A stretch of 8,956 nucleotides of DNA from Bacillota bacterium (GTDB taxonomy: Bacteria > Bacillota > UBA4882 > UBA8346): the NCBI GenBank assembly GCA_003501365.1, contig DNPP01000148.1, forward strand, positions 4,967 to 13,922. The letters are read 5' to 3'. The position numbers were made by a program, and so were the translations under genes. The notes beneath the pieces are model-generated. The model ran no database searches and had not been told where the DNA came from. It saw nothing but the letters and a program-made list of their open reading frames with translations. Positions 4,660-8,956 of the stretch are shown here, piece after piece (position 1 is the first letter of the stretch; each line of letters starts with the position of its first letter).

Positions 4660-7600
4660 TTATTTCTCTTGGGAACTCGCTATTTCTTCTATTACCGTCT
4701 TACGTCCAAACGCACGATAATAACCTGAATCATCTTTATCAATCTCAAATCTTGTAATCCAACTCTTTTCCTGAAAAATGGTCAAAATTTGTTTCGTTGT
4801 AGAATTGTTTACAAACTTAGGACGCTTTTGAGCAAACAGACGTAGAAAGTCATTCATATGTATGACAGAAAGAGATTTTTTTGCCTGTTCTTCATTCATG
4901 TTTGGCAAACACAATAAAAAAAGTTCCTTTTTCCTTTCCTCTGTGAGCTCCTGCATAGCCAATAATTCTGAAAGAAGCTCAAAAGGAATTGAATACTTTT
5001 GTTTGATGATTTCGGTTATATTCTTAACAGAAATGTGCTTAATTATCTCTTTAACATTATTGCTTTCATTCGGGAAAGATTTAAGTAAAAACGGAATATC
5101 AGCTACATCCAAATTATTTTCTAGTATATGTTTCTTAACTACTACGGAATATTTTTTCTGTTGTACAGAAATTTTACCGGTAGTGCATTTAAGCAAATTG
5201 ATTTTATATTTTTCAGCTACGTTTTCTTCTAAAACCGAAAGCATTTCGTTAAAGTCGAGATTATCTTCATTGATAACATTTTCAGTGTATTGAGCAATAT
5301 TCTGTGTAATAAAAGGCATAACCTGATTAGGGTAGTTCTTTCTCATAAATAAAAGTTCCGGAGTCTTCATTTGTATTATGTTGAGCCTAATAAGTATTAA
5401 AACTTTTTCCTCTGCAATGTCTTTTATTGAAAACGAAATATAATGGTAGTTTAACGCCCTCAAAATATGAGTGTATCTTTCATTAGATAACTCATTGCAG
5501 ATAATAATTGCATCAAAAAAATCAGAAGCTGAATTCTCGCCAAACTTGCTGTCAATAGAATTTTTATTAAAGTTTAAATTATCACTATAATTATTGATAA
5601 ATTTAATCAAAAAGGAATCCAACTCTTTTTCGTTTTGAAAGAAATAGGTTAATATATTTTCAGTGGAATATTTCACACACTTTTGTTCTAATATTAGACC
5701 CCATAATTCTTTGTTTATAACTTTATCGATATTTTCAATTACCGTTTGTAAAAATCTAATATACTCTTTCTTCTTATCAGTTTTAACCTTTTCATTATTA
5801 AGGATTGCCAGAACCATGGATTCTTCGTCAGTAATAGTTTTATCACAGTTTTTAAGTACAACATCTATATAATGGTCAATGTTTTCATTTACATACGTTA
5901 CTAAAGGCTCCTCCGGTTTTGAAGAGATTAATGTATAGTTTCTACTTTTAAAATCATCTTTTGGGGTTAGATTATAAATCTTCTCCAGCATCAAGGAAAT
6001 AAGTACAAAACTTAGCTGATACATATTATTCGTGTATACAGCATGGAAAAGCTCTTTGTTCGAGGTACTATAATCAACCCATAAAAATTGAACATCAATC
6101 AAAGAAAAACCAGAAATAATTTTATCAATATTAGGATTAACAATATCTAGAAAAGTCGGATTGTTGGAAATGAAATCTGTTAGGCAATTGTTTATATTTA
6201 TTGCTCGTATGTCTGCATCTGCTGAAAAGTACATTGTATCAATTACATACTGCTTTTTCTGATCATCATCAAAATTACTTTCATTATGGATACCTTGAAA
6301 AATACCTGGCCACAAATGATTTATTAATTCAATAAATACATCCGTATTTCTTTTTGTATCCAAGAATTCACCAATAAATTTATAATTTTTAGTCCTAATG
6401 AGTTGCTCCATGAAACGCGTTAGGTATGTTGCATCTTTATCTTTTTGTTTTGTTTCTAAAAGATAGCATAATAAATCAAAATTTAGGCTTTCTTCATGAT
6501 CAAAATCAGTAATTCGTAGTCGAGATAAGACTACACGAGGCTCCTTAAGTGAATAAGAATATTCTTTTGGTATTTGGTCAGTAATGCTACGTTGGAATAC
6601 CTTATCAATCCGGCTTAAACTATTCTCATAAAAGTAGGTCATATAATCGGGATATGTTTCATCAATATAACCATTTCGTATCAAATATCTAATAAGGGGA
6701 AAAGAAGGGCTCGTTTTAATTTCTTTAAAATCGTTTGTTGTTTCACCAATTTCATTTTTGAAGTTTACACTAAAAATAGTATCAATATTATCTTTACCAA
6801 TTATTTCCTGCAATCGACCATTTTGAATAATGGATTTTTGTTTATCCAAGTTTTGGATTTCAGCTTTCAACTTGTCAATTTCATTACCTGTCCTTCTTTC
6901 AATAGCTTTCTTCCGTTCAATGTATTCTGGGTTTTGCTCAAGTTGTTTAAATTCTGATGTCATATCTATCTGTCTGACCTCATAGTCAATGTGATGTTGG
7001 ACACTATTAGGACTTTCTCTCATTGCTTTAACCAATTCCTTACGTGTTTTATAGGCCGATATATTTTTGCCATTTACACTAGTTATCTGATAGTTGGACA
7101 GTAAATAGGCAGCATCTAATTCATCAATAGTATCAAGTAACTCCTTGTTTGTTAAATCAATTTCATCATTAATTTTTTGAATTTTCAAATCAATTGCTTG
7201 TAATTTCTGTTCTACAAATTCGGACTTTTTCTCAAACAAGGTATGAACAAAACCTAAACCAAGCTGTAAATCACTAAAATCTTTAGGAAAAATATTTTTA
7301 TAAGTAATAATTGCCAGGAGCTTATTATTGTCTTGTTCTGTGGAGGATATACGCTTGTAATATATAACGAATTCATTATATATATTTTTAAGAATTCTCA
7401 TATCGTCAATATACAGTGATAGTTCTTGTAAAAAATTCTCATTGAATTCTTCAAAAATGCCAACTTTCTTAAAGTGTTTAATAAATTGGTCATACGAATT
7501 GGAACTATCTATCACCGGAACAACAGGAATAATGAAATCAAAAAATTTAGTACGATCTTTTGTATTATTAAAAATATCATCTCGCAATAAATAAAAAAAT

Positions 7601-8412
7601 CGAATCGGCTTTACCTTTCTGTTGTTAATAAGAGTATTGATTTCGCGTAGTTTCTCGAAAATTTGGTTGCTATTATATCTGTCCAAATCTTCAAAGACAA
7701 TTACATGAGCATTGGAGTTTTCAAAAAGATATAAAACTTCATTGAGATACTTATCAAAATAGGCCTCTTCTTTTTTCTCAAATACCTCAATTTCATTTCC
7801 CAGCAAATTTACTTTTCTAAATATACTTTTATAGTTTTGGGTCTTGATAATTAAATACACTGCGAATCCCAAAATACCAGCACAAATAATTCCGCTTAAA
7901 AACCGCAAATTACTATTTGTTGTACATGCCAATAAATTTTTCAGCCCTGATTTAGATAAATCAGAAACAAATTGACACCAGTTCTTAAAGCTTACTAAAT
8001 ATACTGAAGAAATTAAAAAGATCATAACTATTGCGGCGTTTTTCATAATTTTATCAATAGCTATTTTTTGTTTTACTTTGAACTTAGTCTGCGGAATTTG
8101 CTCTGGGTCTATTTGGTGGATGAGCTGGTTAAGGATTTTTCCCTCTAAAATTGATTCATTAGCCTTTGTATCATCATTACTTTGTGTTGTTGATTCAAAA
8201 TGAGCTAAAGAAATATTAATAAAATGATATTCATGATGAACATTTTTGTAAGTCTCTAAAATGCTACTTTTACCAGCACTATATGCACCTGAAATCGCAA
8301 CATTCTTTATATCATCATTATTAAAAACAAAATTCAATGCATCATCATATATATCTAAATTTGCATTTTTAATCGGAGTTAATTTTTGAAAGTTATAAAT
8401 ATCTCCGTTCAT
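4660..8412 (-). CDS. YobI-family P-loop NTPase, membrane-anchored, candidate defence gene
   Basis: A 1250-residue protein. Walker A is GAYSAGKSS (42-50) and Walker B is HVIVFEDLDR (236-245). Two hydrophobic segments, about 125-142 and 170-189, lie between them, as in KAP-type NTPases, anchoring the protein in the membrane with the ATPase domain in the cytoplasm. Further family marks are RFFYLLRDDIF (271-281), KFFDFIIPVVPVID (289-302), DDMRILKNIYNEF (336-348) and YKNIFPKDFSDLQ (371-383). Two coiled coils follow (about 398-435 and 485-536), then some 700 residues of helical, poorly characterised sequence. The length is close to the roughly 1200 residues of Bacillus subtilis YobI. The start is set at 8412 by GGAG 7-10 nt upstream; the in-frame ATG at 8430 lacks a ribosome binding site. 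The gene is far more AT-rich than its left neighbours, suggesting transfer. Large standalone P-loop NTPases of this type are suspected antiphage proteins, but nothing here proves that. Confidence 0.85.
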   Translation of the reverse strand: MNGDIYNFQKLTPIKNANLDIYDDALNFVFNNDDIKNVAISGAYSAGKSSILETYKNVHHEYHFINISLAHFESTTQSNDDTKANESILEGKILNQLIHQIDPEQIPQTKFKVKQKIAIDKIMKNAAIVMIFLISSVYLVSFKNWCQFVSDLSKSGLKNLLACTTNSNLRFLSGIICAGILGFAVYLIIKTQNYKSIFRKVNLLGNEIEVFEKKEEAYFDKYLNEVLYLFENSNAHVIVFEDLDRYNSNQIFEKLREINTLINNRKVKPIRFFYLLRDDIFNNTKDRTKFFDFIIPVVPVIDSSNSYDQFIKHFKKVGIFEEFNENFLQELSLYIDDMRILKNIYNEFVIYYKRISSTEQDNNKLLAIITYKNIFPKDFSDLQLGLGFVHTLFEKKSEFVEQKLQAIDLKIQKINDEIDLTNKELLDTIDELDAAYLLSNYQITSVNGKNISAYKTRKELVKAMRESPNSVQHHIDYEVRQIDMTSEFKQLEQNPEYIERKKAIERRTGNEIDKLKAEIQNLDKQKSIIQNGRLQEIIGKDNIDTIFSVNFKNEIGETTNDFKEIKTSPSFPLIRYLIRNGYIDETYPDYMTYFYENSLSRIDKVFQRSITDQIPKEYSYSLKEPRVVLSRLRITDFDHEESLNFDLLCYLLETKQKDKDATYLTRFMEQLIRTKNYKFIGEFLDTKRNTDVFIELINHLWPGIFQGIHNESNFDDDQKKQYVIDTMYFSADADIRAININNCLTDFISNNPTFLDIVNPNIDKIISGFSLIDVQFLWVDYSTSNKELFHAVYTNNMYQLSFVLISLMLEKIYNLTPKDDFKSRNYTLISSKPEEPLVTYVNENIDHYIDVVLKNCDKTITDEESMVLAILNNEKVKTDKKKEYIRFLQTVIENIDKVINKELWGLILEQKCVKYSTENILTYFFQNEKELDSFLIKFINNYSDNLNFNKNSIDSKFGENSASDFFDAIIICNELSNERYTHILRALNYHYISFSIKDIAEEKVLILIRLNIIQMKTPELLFMRKNYPNQVMPFITQNIAQYTENVINEDNLDFNEMLSVLEENVAEKYKINLLKCTTGKISVQQKKYSVVVKKHILENNLDVADIPFLLKSFPNESNNVKEIIKHISVKNITEIIKQKYSIPFELLSELLAMQELTEERKKELFLLCLPNMNEEQAKKSLSVIHMNDFLRLFAQKRPKFVNNSTTKQILTIFQEKSWITRFEIDKDDSGYYRAFGRKTVIEEIASSQEK

Positions 8413-8600
8413 TTTAATTCTCCAATTCATTTAATGCCATTCTTTTAACTTTAGCTTCATAAATTTCTTAAATATATTTCCATATTTATCTCCCAATTCC
8501 TGTTATTCATCCCTTTAAAAACCATAGAATAAATCATATTTCTATATAAACAATCCGCCACTTCCTTTTTTTTAAAAAGTATAACCCGGAACCAATCTCA
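8413..8600. other. AT-rich leader region of the YobI-like gene, with two micro-frames
   Basis: No long gene. On the minus strand there are two 8-codon frames: MEIYLRNL (8483-8457, preceded by GGGAG) and MALNELEN (8440-8414), whose stop lies one base before the NTPase ATG. The second frame stays open upstream to a TAA, reading EIYEAKVKR before the ATG. They could be leader peptides coupling translation, or the decayed tail of a lost upstream gene. An inverted repeat ATAGAA/TTCTAT (8524-8529/8540-8545) overlaps the region where a weak promoter (TTGTTT, then TATTCT 16 bp on) might lie. Confidence 0.35.
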
Positions 8601-8751
8601 AACTATCAAACCGGTTTTTAAAAACCCTCCTCCAACCTGGGAAACGGACTTCGGCAAAAATTCAACCATCCAATGCCAGATAAAAAATATTCATAACACA
8701 TGATGATAATGAAGAATTCCCCAAGCACAGTAGTAATGTCTGAACCTGCAC
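8601..8751. other. Intergenic sequence with no recognised feature
   Basis: Stop codons are frequent in all frames I read, and I see no convincing ribosome binding site, RNA gene or repeat. Base composition changes here from the AT-rich NTPase segment to the GC-rich hairpin cluster that follows, so an insertion boundary may lie in this stretch. Confidence 0.4.
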
Positions 8752-8927
8752 CCGCCGCTAGGATGGCGGCGGCGCGGCTTTAAAATAGGACATTTTTAGC
8801 CGTCGGCACACAGAACAACTCAAAAGAGGCTGCCACGGACGGCAGCGTCAGTCCAATCAAAAACTCCGACTCCGAGCACGGAAGCGAGGAGATATGAAGG
8901 AGAGTCCGGGAACTCATGGGTTCCCGG
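8752..8927. repeat. GC-rich cluster of four hairpins
   Basis: Consecutive stem-loops: CCGCCGC/GCGGCGG (8752-8758/8766-8772), GGCT-AAAAT/ATTTT-AGCC (8776-8786/8792-8801), GCTGCC/GGCAGC (8829-8834/8841-8846) and CCGGGAAC/GTTCCCGG (8906-8913/8920-8927). No open reading frame explains them. The design, back-to-back short stems with loops of 5-7 nt, resembles repeats A-C, and GGATGGCGGCG here matches the minus strand of repeat A exactly over 11 nt. It may belong to the same class of element or be a structured RNA running past the window end. Confidence 0.45.
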
Positions 8928-8956
8928 CGGATCTTTGGTTCCTGGTATGTTATTTA

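Noticed and set aside
4862..5872. Plus-strand frames of 143 and 69 codons opposite the NTPase gene
   Set aside because: They are antisense shadows of a long conserved coding region, without start signals.

Overview
The window looks like an accessory region from a low-to-mid-GC anaerobic Bacillota genome, most likely class Clostridia. This rests on strong AGGAGG-type ribosome binding sites, a consensus sigma-A promoter, an EFR1-type flavodoxin/ferredoxin, DUF6809-type small proteins, a KilA-N protein and a YobI-family NTPase. I cannot name the genus from sequence alone.

Layout. Positions 1-471 (minus) hold a broken flavodoxin/ferredoxin gene with its middle missing. Positions 493-1335 (minus) encode an intact KilA-N domain protein. 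Positions 1498-4098 (minus) form an array of four small-protein genes of the DUF6809 type: a divergent copy, two copies identical to each other, and a frameshifted copy. Three copies (A, B, C) of a 200-250 bp multi-hairpin repeat alternate with these genes. The two middle units lie in a 771-bp-period tandem duplication with 643 bp of perfect identity. Positions 4163-4217 carry a perfect-consensus minus-strand promoter with an inverted-repeat operator inside its spacer. It faces the gene array and lies upstream of a divergent XRE-type repressor gene (4264-4503, plus).

From 4534 to about 8600 the sequence becomes strikingly AT-rich. It encodes one very large minus-strand protein (4660-8412), a YobI/KAP-like P-loop NTPase with two membrane segments between Walker A and Walker B. 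A tiny 18-residue reading frame with a strong ribosome binding site lies just downstream of it. The last 250 bp (about 8700-8956) are GC-rich, have no convincing gene, and contain four consecutive hairpins.

How the parts may work together (inference): the XRE protein probably represses the promoter of the small-protein array and perhaps its own gene. The YobI-like NTPase is a candidate standalone defence or stress gene acquired by transfer. The hairpin repeats are the probable substrate for the duplication of the small-protein genes. The array, the two broken genes and the composition jump all point to a recombination-prone, horizontally acquired locus.
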